This document shows positions 46,531 to 56,021 of a DNA stretch of 64,000 nt, piece after piece. The notes under the pieces were generated by a model. It had not been told where the DNA came from, did no database searches, and was given only the letters and a program-made list of their open reading frames with translations. The position numbers and the translations under genes were made by a program. This stretch comes from Arthrobacter oryzae (GTDB taxonomy: Bacteria > Actinomycetota > Actinomycetes > Actinomycetales > Micrococcaceae): the NCBI RefSeq assembly GCF_003634095.1, contig NZ_RBIR01000004.1:372001-436000 (forward strand). Direction: 5' to 3'. Every line of letters starts with the position of its first letter. Within the stretch, counting starts at the first letter, position 1.

Positions 46531-47454
46531 ATGGAGCACACCCCCGAACCCAACGCCGGCGCCCAGGCAGGCGCCGGAGCCGCTCCGGTCCGGCATCTTC
46601 CCGGTCACATCGCCGCTGCCCTTGCCGGCGCGGGCGGAGCCACAGACTCTGCCGGCCAGCCCTGGGCCGGGCGCAGCCTCGCCGGCGATGACGCCAAGAT
46701 CCACAATTTTGAGGACGACGACGGCGCCGCCGACGCCGGATACCTGGCGGCAGTGGCAGACCTCTCCGCGGGCACCGGCGACGAGGCGGCAGTGGTGGCC
46801 GCGCTGGCCACCGCCCGGGTGTTCGTACCCATCGTGGCCCAACTCGCCGAAGAGGGTGACGCCGCAGCCGGGACCCACGCGGAGGGATTGCACTCTGACA
46901 AGCAGGCAGACATGGCCCTGGTGACGCTCAAGGCGCCGGACGGGCGGACGGCCATGCCCGTGTTCACCTCCGCGGCGTCGCTTCGGGCGTGGCATCCGGA
47001 GGCGAGGCCCGTGGCCGTATACGCGGCCCGGGCCGCCCTGTCTGCCGTTGCGGAAGGGGCCGAGCTGTTGGTGCTCGATCCCGGGTCCGAACTGACCTTC
47101 GTGGTTCGCCGGCCGGCGGTGTGGGCCCTCGCCCAGCAGCAGACCTGGACGCCGTCGTATGCCGATCCGGACCTCGCAGGTGTCCTTGGGGAGGGTGCGG
47201 TTCGCTTTCCGGCCGTCCGCCGTGTTGAAATTCATCCGGGGGGTGGAGTTGCCTCGGCAACGGCCGACGGCAAGCGGCTTCCTGGCGGGGGCGCCGGCCC
47301 GGAGCTCCGTGTAGTTCTCTACCTCGAGGACGGACTCGACGCCGGCGGCGTGCAGTCCATCGTTGCCGGCCTCAATGACGCCTGGGCACGGAATGAAATT
47401 TTTGCCGAGCGGGTTGATTCGATCGAGGTCAAGCTGCAGCGCGCAGCTCAATAG
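46531..47454 (+). CDS. SseB-like protein
   Basis: 307 residues. It has a Pro/Ala-rich N-terminus, then an SseB-type domain recognisable from VFVPIVAQLAEEG, DMALVTLKAPDGRTAMPVFTSAASLRAWHPEARPV and LLVLDPGSELTFVVRRPAVWALAQ. SseB homologues occur across actinobacteria without a settled function; the enhanced-serine-sensitivity name is historical. It starts 13 bp after hisA and may be in its transcript. Confidence 0.82.
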   Translation: MEHTPEPNAGAQAGAGAAPVRHLPGHIAAALAGAGGATDSAGQPWAGRSLAGDDAKIHNFEDDDGAADAGYLAAVADLSAGTGDEAAVVAALATARVFVPIVAQLAEEGDAAAGTHAEGLHSDKQADMALVTLKAPDGRTAMPVFTSAASLRAWHPEARPVAVYAARAALSAVAEGAELLVLDPGSELTFVVRRPAVWALAQQQTWTPSYADPDLAGVLGEGAVRFPAVRRVEIHPGGGVASATADGKRLPGGGAGPELRVVLYLEDGLDAGGVQSIVAGLNDAWARNEIFAERVDSIEVKLQRAAQ

Positions 47455-47516
47455 CTGACGGCCCAACGGGGGGACATCCCGGTGCTGCCGTGGGCAGTAC
47501 CAGAAGGATGTAGTTC

Positions 47517-48827
47517 GTGAATTTCGCGCTTTACCGGGAATTGCTTGCAGTCAGGCCCATCAGGCGGCTCCTGCTGGTCGGGATGATTGCCCGCATACCG
47601 CACTCGGCCGCCGGCGTCCTGCTGACCCTTCACATCGTCCTGACGCTGGGCCAGGGCTACGCCGCCGCCGGCGCGGCGGCCGCCGTCATGACGATCGGAA
47701 TAGCCGTCGGGGCGCCCTGGCGCGGACGCCGGGTAGACACGGTGGGGCTGCGCAAGGCCCTCATTCCTTCACTTATTTCCGAGACCGTGATCTGGTCCGT
47801 CGTGCCGCACGTGTCCTACGAGGTCCTGCTGCCCCTCGTCTTCGTCGGCGGCCTGCTGACGCTCCCCATCTTCAGTGTCGTGCGCCAGTCGCTCGGCGTA
47901 CTGGCCACTGGAGAACAGCGCCGCACGGCCTTCGCACTGGACGCCATCGCCACCGAACTGGTCTTCATGATCGGCCCCGCCGTCGGCGCAGTGGTCGCCA
48001 CCAGCGGACAGTCCGTCCTGGGCCTGACGGTGGTGGGGGTGGCCACATCGGTGTCGGGACTTTTCCTCATGTGGTTCAACCCGCCCACCCGGAGTGCGGC
48101 CCCGGACGCCTCACTCGAGGCGGAGGAGCTCGAACGCGCAGAAGCCGCCGTCGTGGCCGCCGCGCCGGCACACCTGCAGGAGGCCGCAGCGGAGCTGGCT
48201 CCGCTGGCCGCCGCCGAGGAACGGCGGCAGCGGCGCTCCGGCTTGCGGCACAGGGTCATCCACAACTTCAGCTGGTTCACCGCCGCAGTGGCCGCCGTCT
48301 TCGCTGTTGCCTTCGGAGCCGGCATGGTCCTCAGCGGAACTGACGTGGGCATCGTCGCCGCTCTCCAGACCGGCGGCCATCAGGCCGAGATCGGGATCGT
48401 CTTCCTCTTCTGGTGTGCGGCCTCGGTAGTGGGCGGGATCCTCTACGGCGCCATGCACCGGACCATCTCGCCGATCCTCTTGTTGCTGGGGATGTCTGCA
48501 CTGACGGTCCCCATGGCCTTCGCAACCGACACCTGGACCCTCAGCCTGCTCGCGCTGCTGCCCGGCCTGCTGTGCGCGCCGGTGCTGTCCGCCGCCTCCG
48601 AAAAAGTGGCCGAGCTCGTCGACGAGAGCCGGCGTGGCGAGGCCATGGGCTGGTACGGGTCCTCGCTTACCGGCGGTGTGGCCCTGGGGGCGCCGCTGGC
48701 AGGCCTGTTCATCGACGTGATCGGCCCGTCGGCCGGCTTCGTCTCCGTGGGCGTGGCCGGCGTGGCTCTCTGCCTTGTGGGACTCGCGCTGCAGCGGGTG
48801 CGCCGCCGCCGCCTCGCCCGCGCGTGA
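47517..48827 (+). CDS. Major facilitator superfamily transporter
   Basis: 436 residues with about twelve membrane helices and a long central cytoplasmic loop rich in Ala/Glu/Arg (residues about 195-245). The intracellular loop after helix 2 carries WRGRRVDTVGLRKA, a variant of MFS motif A. Substrate unknown; the layout fits drug- or metabolite-efflux carriers. GTG start with AGAAGGATG upstream. It faces the convergent DUF1844 gene. Confidence 0.88.
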   Translation: MNFALYRELLAVRPIRRLLLVGMIARIPHSAAGVLLTLHIVLTLGQGYAAAGAAAAVMTIGIAVGAPWRGRRVDTVGLRKALIPSLISETVIWSVVPHVSYEVLLPLVFVGGLLTLPIFSVVRQSLGVLATGEQRRTAFALDAIATELVFMIGPAVGAVVATSGQSVLGLTVVGVATSVSGLFLMWFNPPTRSAAPDASLEAEELERAEAAVVAAAPAHLQEAAAELAPLAAAEERRQRRSGLRHRVIHNFSWFTAAVAAVFAVAFGAGMVLSGTDVGIVAALQTGGHQAEIGIVFLFWCAASVVGGILYGAMHRTISPILLLLGMSALTVPMAFATDTWTLSLLALLPGLLCAPVLSAASEKVAELVDESRRGEAMGWYGSSLTGGVALGAPLAGLFIDVIGPSAGFVSVGVAGVALCLVGLALQRVRRRRLARA

Positions 48828-48898
48828 CACGGGCTAATCCCGCCCGACCGGGGTAAACGACGGCGGCGGGGTTCACGACGTCGGCGGGTTAACGACGG

Positions 48899-48929
48899 CG
48901 GCGGGCGGACCTGGGTGGTCCGCCCGCCG
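48899..48929. terminator. Bidirectional hairpin between MFS and DUF1844 genes
   Basis: 13-nt arms (CGGCGGGCGGACC and complement) around TGGGT. It is preceded by three loose copies of an ACGACGGCGGCGGG unit (about 48856-48905). It lies between convergent genes. Confidence 0.75.
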
Positions 48930-48969
48930 GCGCGTTCTGGCTGTGTCGCTGGTCTCTAGCCGCTGGTCG

Positions 48970-49356
48970 CTAGTTGACCGGGCCGGTGTATTTCTCGCCC
49001 GGGCCCTTGCCCGGAGCATCGGGGATAATCGACTCTTCGCGGAAGGCGAGCTGGAGCGAGCGCAGCCCGTCACGCAAGGGTCCGGCGTGCTGTGAGCCGA
49101 TTTCCGGCGCCGCCGCCGTCACCAGGCCCGCCAGGGCGGTGATCAGCTTGCGGGCCTCGTCCAGGTCCTTGAGTTCCTGGGCATTTTCCTCGGCGGCGAG
49201 GCCGAGCTTCACAGCGGCCGCACTCATGAGGTGCACGGCTGCGGTGGTGATGACCTCGATTGCGGGAACTTCCGAGATGTCGCGGATCTGCTGTGAGACG
49301 TCGGCCTGGGCGGCTGCGGGCTCGAAAACGTGGGAATTACTATCTGAAGTGCTCAT
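48970..49356 (-). CDS. DUF1844 protein
   Basis: 128 residues, soluble. The pattern [25 protein letters not shown] ... [24 protein letters not shown] matches DUF1844, a short protein encoded next to infC in many actinobacteria; no function is known. It is divergent from infC. Confidence 0.82.
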   Translation of the reverse strand: MSTSDSNSHVFEPAAAQADVSQQIRDISEVPAIEVITTAAVHLMSAAAVKLGLAAEENAQELKDLDEARKLITALAGLVTAAAPEIGSQHAGPLRDGLRSLQLAFREESIIPDAPGKGPGEKYTGPVN

Positions 49357-49454
49357 GCTGGTAAGCTTGTCACAGACCGACTGAATGTCGTTATTCTCAG
49401 ACTGTTGAATGCAGTGCTCCGGCTAAGGCCGAAGCCCGTAATTGGCGCCCGGCG

Positions 49455-49492
49455 ACGCACATGTGCGTTGAGCGGGTATCTTTCTGTAGAAT
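49455..49492 (+). promoter_or_regulatory. infC operon promoter with palindromic operator candidate
   Basis: Perfect 14-bp palindrome ACGCACATGTGCGT (49455-49468) is followed 18 bp later by -10 TAGAAT (49487-49492). It overlaps the -35 position, where a binding protein could act. No good -35 hexamer is visible. Confidence 0.45.
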
Positions 49493-49668
49493 TGACTTTT
49501 AGTTTGCAAGCGGAGTTCTCTCCCACCCGCGTCAGCCGCGAAACTTCCTTCGGGAAGCCCCTCCCTCCGGGAGTCAAGGTTGCCGGGTACCTGGTCGGGC
49601 ACAACCTCGGACTCCGGTCCGGCGCATGTGCATGCCGCCTCACTGAGGCTGGCAGCTCCGATCTTCGA

Positions 49669-49708
49669 GGCCTTCGATTGCTCCGGCAATTGGGGGCCTT
49701 CTTCTTTT
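49669..49708 (+). terminator. Intrinsic terminator (attenuator) in the infC leader
   Basis: 13-bp uninterrupted stem, 49669-49681 with 49686-49698 (starting GGCC, including three wobble pairs), a TCCG tetraloop, then TTCTTCTTTT. It lies 39 nt before the infC start, so it would control entry of polymerase into infC-rpmI-rplT. Confidence 0.8.
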
Positions 49709-49746
49709 GCCGGTGGAATACCCCTCACGAACACAGGAGCTTTAAC

Positions 49747-50874
49747 ATTAGCGAGCCAAGAATCAATGAGCGTATCCGCGTCCCCGAGGTGCGGCTGGTC
49801 GGCCCTGCAGGCGAGCAAGTAGGCGTTGTCCGTATTGAGGATGCCCTGCGTTTGGCTGCCGAGTCCGATCTTGATCTCGTTGAAGTTGCACCGCAGGCCA
49901 AGCCTCCGGTGTGCAAGCTGATGGACTTCGGCAAGTACAAGTACGAAGCCGCCGTCAAGGCACGCGAGGCCCGGAAGAACCAGACCAACACGGTCCTGAA
50001 GGAAATCCGCTTCCGCCTGAAGATCGACACGCATGACTACGAGACCAAGCGCGGCCACGCCCTCCGCTTCCTCGGTGCCGGTGACAAGGTCAAGGCCATG
50101 ATCCAGTTCCGTGGCCGTGAGCAGCAGCGCCCCGAGATGGGCATCCGCCTGCTCCAGCGTTTCGCGGATGACGTCGCCGAAGTCGGCGTCGTGGAGTCCA
50201 GCCCGCGGATCGATGGCCGCAACATGGTCATGGTGGTGGGCCCGCTGAAGAACAAGGCCGAAGCCAAGGCTGAGGCCCGCCGTGCATCGCAGCGCGCCGA
50301 AGCCAAAGCCGAGAACGAGGCCAAGGCTTCGGGCGGAGGCCGTGTTGACACGTCCGGCCCCGAGGCTCCCCTGACGCAGTCGCTTGCCGACCTGCTGCCG
50401 GAGGGCTACCAGGTCCGGACCGAGGCGCCGGTGGCCGAGGTAACGGAAGCTCCGGTAGCCGAAGAGGCCAAGGCCGAGACCACGCAGGCTGCGGTCGAGG
50501 AGACCAAGGCCGAGGCGGCCAAGGTCGAAGAGGCTCCCGTCAAGGAAGCACCGAAGGCAGCTGCGCCGGCCGAAAAGCCGGCAGCGGCCAAGGCTCCGGC
50601 AGCTCCGAAGACCGAGAAGCCGGCAGCGGCCAAGGCCCCGGAGGCTTCGAAGGCACCTCAGAAGCCGCCAGTCGCCAAGGCTCCCGCGGCGCCGAAGGCA
50701 GCCCCGGCCCCTGCGGCTAAGGCTCCTGCGGAATCCGCTCCTGCTGCTCCGGCGGCGGCACCGAAGCCGGTTGCTGCTCCGAAGCCGGTGCCGAGGCCCG
50801 CAGCTCCGAAGCCTGTGTCCCGGCCGGCCGCCCCCCGGGCAGCCGCTAAGCCTGGCACCAAGAAGACCAACTAA
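49747..50874 (+). CDS. infC: Translation initiation factor IF-3 with long A/P/K-rich tail
   Basis: 375 residues. The start is ATT (49747), with CAGGAG 7 nt upstream; IF-3 rejects non-standard codons, so AUU initiation gives autoregulation as in E. coli. The core [17 protein letters not shown] ... [21 protein letters not shown] ... [24 protein letters not shown] covers about 1-172, the normal full length. The following 200 residues are low-complexity repeats of the KAPAAPK / EKPAAAK type. Longer in-frame upstream starts are excluded by the leader terminator. Confidence 0.93.
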   Translation: MSEPRINERIRVPEVRLVGPAGEQVGVVRIEDALRLAAESDLDLVEVAPQAKPPVCKLMDFGKYKYEAAVKAREARKNQTNTVLKEIRFRLKIDTHDYETKRGHALRFLGAGDKVKAMIQFRGREQQRPEMGIRLLQRFADDVAEVGVVESSPRIDGRNMVMVVGPLKNKAEAKAEARRASQRAEAKAENEAKASGGGRVDTSGPEAPLTQSLADLLPEGYQVRTEAPVAEVTEAPVAEEAKAETTQAAVEETKAEAAKVEEAPVKEAPKAAAPAEKPAAAKAPAAPKTEKPAAAKAPEASKAPQKPPVAKAPAAPKAAPAPAAKAPAESAPAAPAAAPKPVAAPKPVPRPAAPKPVSRPAAPRAAAKPGTKKTN

Positions 50875-50990
50875 TTCACGGCCGCCGGGCAGTAATGCCC
50901 GGCAGCAAGCAACCAGCATGCCGCCCGCAGGGGTGGCTGCACGAAAGAACTGCAGACCATGTCTGCGGATACGTAAGGAGATCGGTTCCC

Positions 50991-51185
50991 ATGCCGAAGA
51001 TGAAGACCCACAGCGGTGCTAAGAAGCGCTTCAAGCTGACCGGTACCGGCAAGCTGCGCCGCCAGCAGGCCAACCGCCGTCACTACCTGGAGCACAAGTC
51101 CTCACGGCTGACCCGCCGCCTTGCCGGCGACAAGATCGTCTTCAAGGGCGACGCAAAGGTCATCCGTAAGATGCTCGGCATCTAA
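50991..51185 (+). CDS. rpmI: 50S ribosomal protein L35
   Basis: 64 residues: [21 protein letters not shown] and the [11 protein letters not shown] segment are canonical. The ATG at 50991 has TAAGGAG about 10 nt upstream. It lies between infC and rplT in the conserved operon. Confidence 0.96.
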   Translation: MPKMKTHSGAKKRFKLTGTGKLRRQQANRRHYLEHKSSRLTRRLAGDKIVFKGDAKVIRKMLGI

Positions 51186-51303
51186 GTTCCAAGTTCTCTG
51201 ACTGATTGCCACCTGGCACCAGTCAACTACCACAATGGCTTCTCAGGCCCGCCGGGTTTTCCGGCAGTAGATGCTTGGGATCAGATTTTGAAGGAGTACG
51301 CAC

Positions 51304-51774
51304 GTGGCACGTGTGAAGAGGGCGGTCAACGCCCACAAGAAGCGCCGGGTTATCCTTGAACGCGCAAAGGGCTACCGTGGACAGCGTTCACGCCTGTACC
51401 GCAAGGCCAAAGAGCAGCTGCTGCACTCGTTCGTGTACAGCTACGGCGACCGCAAAAAGAAGAAGGGCGACTTCCGCCGTCTTTGGATCCAGCGCATCAA
51501 TGCTGCATCCCGCGCCAATGGCCTGACTTACAACCGCCTGATCCAGGGCCTGAAGGCCGCTGAGGTTGAGGTTGACCGCCGCATGCTGGCCGAGCTCGCC
51601 GTTTCCGACGCCAACGCCTTCGCCGCGCTGGTCCAGGTCGCCAAGGACTCGCTGCCGGCGGACACGTCCGCTCCGGCCGTCCAGGCTGAAGCCGCTCCGG
51701 CTCCGAAGGCTGCCAAGAAGGCTCCCGCGAAGAAGCCTGCTGCCAAGAAGGCTGCCGACGAGGCCGCAAAGTAG
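51304..51774 (+). CDS. rplT: 50S ribosomal protein L20 with A/K/P tail
   Basis: 156 residues, about 30 longer than usual. It binds 23S rRNA and in several bacteria represses its own operon. The core [26 protein letters not shown] to [18 protein letters not shown] is normal; the extra C-terminus ([20 protein letters not shown]) resembles the IF-3 tail. GTG start, with AAGGAG upstream. Confidence 0.95.
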   Translation: MARVKRAVNAHKKRRVILERAKGYRGQRSRLYRKAKEQLLHSFVYSYGDRKKKKGDFRRLWIQRINAASRANGLTYNRLIQGLKAAEVEVDRRMLAELAVSDANAFAALVQVAKDSLPADTSAPAVQAEAAPAPKAAKKAPAKKPAAKKAADEAAK

Positions 51775-51839
51775 TCCCTGCCGCAGTTGAAAAACCGCGA
51801 CGTTCAAGAACAGGCTGCGAGAGCAACTAAGGTTCTTAT

Positions 51840-52736
51840 ATGAACGAAACCGGGCGCCCGCAAGATCTTCCACTTTCCAACCCCCGAGCTGATCGGGTGA
51901 GGAAGGTGGCACAACTTGCCGGGCGCCCGGCGCGTTTAAAGCGCCGCGAGTTCCTGGCGGAGGGGCCGCAGGCGGTCCGGGAGGCTCTGATCCTGCACCA
52001 GAAGAGGCTCGCCGCGGGGGCGCCCGGCATCGTCTATGAGGTCTACGCGAGCGAGTCCTGCCTGGACCGGCACCCGGATCTGGAGACCCTGGCGGAGGGC
52101 ACCACCGCCTTTCTCGCCACCGACGAAGTGCTCGCCGCGATGGCAGACACGGTGACGCCGCAGGGCGTTCTCGCCGTCTGCGGCTTCCTGGACGTCGGCC
52201 TTGATCGGGTGCTGGACGCGGGCCCGAAGCTGATCGCGGTGCTGTGCGAGGTCCGCGACCCCGGCAACGCCGGGACCGTGCTCCGCGCGGCCGACGCCGC
52301 CGGCGCCGACGCCGTCGTCCTGACTGCCTCGAGCGTGGACATCTATAATCCCAAAGCCGTCCGGTCGACGGCGGGATCCCTCTTCCATCTGCCGATCGTC
52401 CTCGGTGCCGACGTGACGGAACTGGTGGCGCGGTGCAAGGAGCGGGGGATCGGCGTGCTCGCCGCAGACGGTTACGGCCCGCTGAACCTGGACCGTCTCC
52501 AGGACGAGAATGCTTCCCGCCGCCTGGGCGTTCCCGCGGCCGAATCGGCCTACGCGCTGGAGGGGCCCACGGCGTGGCTATTCGGCAACGAGGCCCAGGG
52601 CCTGTCCGAGGACGAAAGCGCGCTGGCCGACCACCGGGTGGCCGTACCCGTCTACGGACAGGCGGAGAGCCTCAACCTCGGCACCGCCGCCACCGTCTGC
52701 CTCTACGCCAGCGCGCGGGCACAGCAGGCCCCGTAG
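51840..52736 (+). CDS. TrmH/SpoU-family 23S rRNA methyltransferase
   Basis: 298 residues. An N-terminal substrate-binding domain (RRKVAQLAGRPARLKRREFLAEGPQAVREAL type) is followed by the SPOUT knot with VRDPGNAGTVLRAADAAGADAVVL (motif 1), AWLFGNEAQGLSEDE (motif 2) and AESLNLGTAATVCLYA (motif 3). It 2'-O-methylates rRNA; the nucleotide is not evident. Some relatives (TsnR) give thiostrepton resistance. It follows rplT by 65 bp, as is usual. Confidence 0.92.
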   Translation: MNETGRPQDLPLSNPRADRVRKVAQLAGRPARLKRREFLAEGPQAVREALILHQKRLAAGAPGIVYEVYASESCLDRHPDLETLAEGTTAFLATDEVLAAMADTVTPQGVLAVCGFLDVGLDRVLDAGPKLIAVLCEVRDPGNAGTVLRAADAAGADAVVLTASSVDIYNPKAVRSTAGSLFHLPIVLGADVTELVARCKERGIGVLAADGYGPLNLDRLQDENASRRLGVPAAESAYALEGPTAWLFGNEAQGLSEDESALADHRVAVPVYGQAESLNLGTAATVCLYASARAQQAP

Positions 52737-52813
52737 GGTTGCCGGCGGCCGTCCGGGGAGCAGGAACGAAGCTCCTGTAATCCCAGGACTGTCCTGCGGT
52801 ACAGGTCAAACGA

Positions 52814-52849
52814 ACGGCGGGGCCGCACCGAAAGGTGGGGCCCCGCCGT
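52814..52849. terminator. Hairpin between methyltransferase and GlsB-like gene
   Basis: 11-nt arms ACGGCGGGGCC / complement enclose an inner CACC-GAAA-GGTG hairpin. It lies between convergent genes. Confidence 0.8.
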
Positions 52850-52900
52850 CGTGCTGCTACTGCCGCTTCACCTGAAGTGCGCGGCGAGAGCTGAACAAAT

Positions 52901-53170
52901 TTATGTGGTCGTCTTGTTGCGTCCTGTGATGGCGCCGTAGACGAGGGCAACCACCAAGCCACCGACAATGGCCAGGAGCCAGGAACCGAGATTCCAGAAT
53001 TCCATTTTGCCGCCGCCGAACAGAAGATCGCCGATCCAGCCGCCGACTATCGCGCCGACAACGCCGAGTACGAGGCTGGTAACCCAACCGCCGCCGACCC
53101 TGCCGGGCATGACTGCCTTGACGATTGCACCTACTATGAGTCCGAGAATGATCCAGCCAAGAAAGCCCAT
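52901..53170 (-). CDS. GlsB/YeaQ/YmgE-type stress membrane protein
   Basis: 89 residues with three Gly-rich hydrophobic helices: MGFLGWIILGLIVGAIVKAVMPG, GGGWVTSLVLGVVGAIVGGWIGDLLFG and a C-terminal LLAIVGGLVVALVYGAITGR. The family (transglycosylase-associated) is stress-induced. The start at 53170 is chosen over 53200 because GGAGGAGA lies just upstream. Confidence 0.88.
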   Translation of the reverse strand: MGFLGWIILGLIVGAIVKAVMPGRVGGGWVTSLVLGVVGAIVGGWIGDLLFGGGKMEFWNLGSWLLAIVGGLVVALVYGAITGRNKTTT

Positions 53171-53400
53171 GTCTCCTCCTACATATTCGTCGGCATCCAA
53201 ATTGTGAATCCCGAATATGGCTTCAAGCTAACATAGGCCGGATTGCTTGTCAGCAGGGGACTACCCAATCGTTACGTGGCCGCTTGGCTCCCGGCCGCGG
53301 TTCGGCGTCGTCCCGGAAACGGGTAGCGTATTCCTTGTGGGCGCTGGGTTCTTCCGGTGTTCGCATATACCCCGGAAGAACCCCACAAGGAGAAGCTCAC

Positions 53401-54321
53401 GTGGCTGCAAATGGCGGTACCAAGGCGATCGTCGCGGCACTGGCCGCAAACCTGACGATCGCCGTCTTGAAGTTCGTCGCCTACTTTCTGACGCTGTCCT
53501 CGTCCATGCTGGCCGAGGCGATCCACTCGCTCGCCGACTCCGGCAACCAGCTGCTTCTTCTGGTGGGCGGTAAGCGCGCCCAGCGCGAAGCCAGCCAGGA
53601 ACACCCGTTCGGCTACGGCCGTGAGCGCTACATCTACGCGTTCATCGTCTCCATTGTGCTTTTCAGTGTCGGCGGCCTGTTCGCGCTGTACGAGGCCTGG
53701 GGAAAGATCCAGCACCCGCACGGCATTGAAGGGGACTTCTGGTGGGTGCCGCTGGCCGTGCTGGTTGGCGCGATCATTGCCGAATCCTTTTCATTCCGCA
53801 CCGCGATCGCCGAATCCAACCCGCTCCGCGGGCAGGAGAGCTGGGTCAAATTCATCCGTAACGCCAAGCAGCCCGAACTTCCGGTGATCCTGCTTGAGGA
53901 CTTCGGTGCCCTGGTGGGCCTGGTGTTCGCGCTCTTCGGCGTGGGCCTGACGCTCATCACCGGAAACGGCATCTGGGATGCCCTGGGCACCGCCATGATC
54001 GGCCTGCTGCTCGTGGCGATCGCCGTGGTGCTGGCCTTGGAAACGAAGTCCCTGCTGCTCGGCGAGTCGGCCACGCGCGACGACGTCGCGAAGATTCGCG
54101 CCGCGATCGAGGCCGGCGGCACGGGCATCATTCACCTGAAGACGATGCACCTCGGACCTGAAGAGCTGCTGGTCGCGGCCAAGATCAGCATCGGCCGCAC
54201 GGACTCCGGCCAGGACATTGCGAAAGCCATCGACGACGCCGAGGCCCGGGTCCGCGAGGCTGTCCCGATTGCCCGGGTCATCTACCTGGAACCGGACGTG
54301 CAGCGCGTCAGCGCGTCCTGA
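53401..54321 (+). CDS. Cation diffusion facilitator transporter
   Basis: 306 residues with about six membrane helices. Metal-site pattern AIHSLADSGNQ in helix 2 (His/Asp) and a cytoplasmic C-terminal domain ending ARVIYLEPDV. CDF proteins export Zn, Fe, Mn or Co by proton antiport; the ion is not evident. GTG start with AAGGAG upstream, preferred over an extended upstream frame. Confidence 0.9.
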   Translation: MAANGGTKAIVAALAANLTIAVLKFVAYFLTLSSSMLAEAIHSLADSGNQLLLLVGGKRAQREASQEHPFGYGRERYIYAFIVSIVLFSVGGLFALYEAWGKIQHPHGIEGDFWWVPLAVLVGAIIAESFSFRTAIAESNPLRGQESWVKFIRNAKQPELPVILLEDFGALVGLVFALFGVGLTLITGNGIWDALGTAMIGLLLVAIAVVLALETKSLLLGESATRDDVAKIRAAIEAGGTGIIHLKTMHLGPEELLVAAKISIGRTDSGQDIAKAIDDAEARVREAVPIARVIYLEPDVQRVSAS

Positions 54322-54410
54322 GCCCCCTTCAGATCTGCGGTCACTCCAGGGGCCCGCGGCGGGCCGCAACGCATGGCGGGGCCCGCCGCGGCATAGCGAC
54401 ATAACGACAA

Positions 54411-54449
54411 CGGCAGTCCGGCCCAGTAGCTAACTGGGCCGGACTGCCG
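54411..54449. terminator. Perfect hairpin between CDF and MFS genes
   Basis: 17-nt perfect arms (starting CGGCAGTCCGG) around AGCTA, followed by TGTTT. It lies between convergent genes and should act on both. Confidence 0.9.
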
Positions 54450-54524
54450 TGTTTCATGAAAAGGTCCTGCGGTGGTTTTCCGGGACGCCGGGATGCCCGG
54501 GTGCCGGGATGCGGTGATGCGGAA

Positions 54525-55733
54525 CTACGGGGCGAGCGGCCGCCTGCGTTCCACTGCGCCGCTGATGGCCGCGACCCCGAGGCCCAGGACGGCAAGGACC
54601 GCGCCCACGAGGGCGGGCGCGACATACCCCCAGCCCCAGGCGATCACGAGGCCGCCGAGGAACGCGCCCAGGGCATTGGCGACGTTGAGCGCCGCATGGT
54701 TCAGCGACGAGGCCAGCGATGGCGCGTCAGGGGAGGCATCCAGGAGCCTCGTCTGCAGGGCCGGGACCAGCATGGACCCGGCGGCGCCGACCACGAAGAC
54801 CATGACCAGCGCGGACCACGCCCAGTGCGCCGCGACCGCATAGAGTACGAGGGCCACGGCTGTGGCGGGCAGCACCCAGTAGATCGTGCCCATGACGGAC
54901 TTGTCCGCGATCCGGCCGCCGACGATGTTGCCCACCACCATGCCCACGCCGTAAAGCGCCACCACGAGCGGCAGCCATGGGCCCGGGATGCCGGCCACCG
55001 ACGTCATGGTGTGCGAAATGTACGTGTAGGTCGCGAAGAAACCGCCGAAACCGACGATGCCGACCAGGATGGCGAGCCACACCTGGAGCCGCTTGAGCGC
55101 GCCGAGCTCGCGGCGGAAGCTCGCATCGGCGTGCGGCTTCTGGAACGGGACGAACTTCCACAGCATGACGAGCGTGATGATCCCGATCAAACCGACCAGC
55201 AGGAACAGGAGCCGCCACCCGTAGCTTTGGCCCAGCCAGGTGGCGAAGGGGACGCCAATGACGTTGGACACTGTCAGTCCGGCCATGACCATCGAAATTG
55301 CCCAACCGCGCTTGGTCGGCGCCACGAGGGAAGCCGCAATCACGGCCGCGACCCCGAAGAATGCGCCGTGGGGCAGTCCCGCGGCGAACCGGGAGACCAG
55401 CATGGAGCCGTAGTCCGGGGCGAGGAAGGAACTGAGGTTGGCGATGCTGAAGAAGAGCATCAGCCCTAACGCCAGATATTTCCGTGGGAGCCTGGCACCG
55501 ACGGCGGCCAGCACCGGAGCGCCAATGACGACGCCGAGGGCATAGGCCGATATCAGGTGGCCGGCCTCGGGCGTGCTGATGTTCAGGCCCTGTTCGATCT
55601 CCTTCAGCAGGCCCATCATGGTGAATTCGGTAGTGCCGATGCCGAAGCCGCCCATCGCGAGGGCAATGATGGCCAGGGCAACGTTGCGGGTGCCGGTCTT
55701 GGGCGACGCCGGGGCGTATGTGGTGGTTGTCAT
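54525..55733 (-). CDS. MFS efflux transporter, AraJ/drug:H+ antiporter type
   Basis: 402 residues, twelve helices. NVALAIIALAMGGFGIGTTEFTMMGLLKEI is the typical helix-1 region of sugar-efflux/AraJ-like carriers (G-TTEF-hMGLL). The loop after helix 2 has VGARLPRKY (motif A variant) and helix 4 has RFAAGLPHGAFFG. Substrate unknown. The upstream region (55734-56021) is shared with the NUDIX gene. Confidence 0.9.
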   Translation of the reverse strand: MTTTTYAPASPKTGTRNVALAIIALAMGGFGIGTTEFTMMGLLKEIEQGLNISTPEAGHLISAYALGVVIGAPVLAAVGARLPRKYLALGLMLFFSIANLSSFLAPDYGSMLVSRFAAGLPHGAFFGVAAVIAASLVAPTKRGWAISMVMAGLTVSNVIGVPFATWLGQSYGWRLLFLLVGLIGIITLVMLWKFVPFQKPHADASFRRELGALKRLQVWLAILVGIVGFGGFFATYTYISHTMTSVAGIPGPWLPLVVALYGVGMVVGNIVGGRIADKSVMGTIYWVLPATAVALVLYAVAAHWAWSALVMVFVVGAAGSMLVPALQTRLLDASPDAPSLASSLNHAALNVANALGAFLGGLVIAWGWGYVAPALVGAVLAVLGLGVAAISGAVERRRPLAP

Positions 55734-56008
55734 TCGTCTTTTCGTCGGTGTTTGCCGGGAGATGCCCGAGGAGTCGGCCAGATAAATATGCTTTCAAGAA
55801 CGTGCAGGCGGCGCCGGATATTCCGCAGTCACACCGCAGTCACCCTGTGCCCGGTCCGGGCGGCCGCCCTCACTATTGTCCCCTACCCGGCGGGGCCGGC
55901 CCGCGTCTTCGGCCCCTCGGCTCCGTCCCTTGCCGCCCGCCCGGGCCGCAGTACCGCTCTCCTGCGCTCTCCTGCCGCTGGGGCCCCGCCGGATGGGAGG
56001 CCCCGCCT

Positions 56009-56014
56009 TAGACT
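56009..56014 (+). promoter_or_regulatory. -10 element for leaderless NUDIX gene
   Basis: TAGACT, seven bases (TGAGGGC), then the GTG at 56022. Confidence 0.45.
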
Positions 56015-56021
56015 TGAGGGC

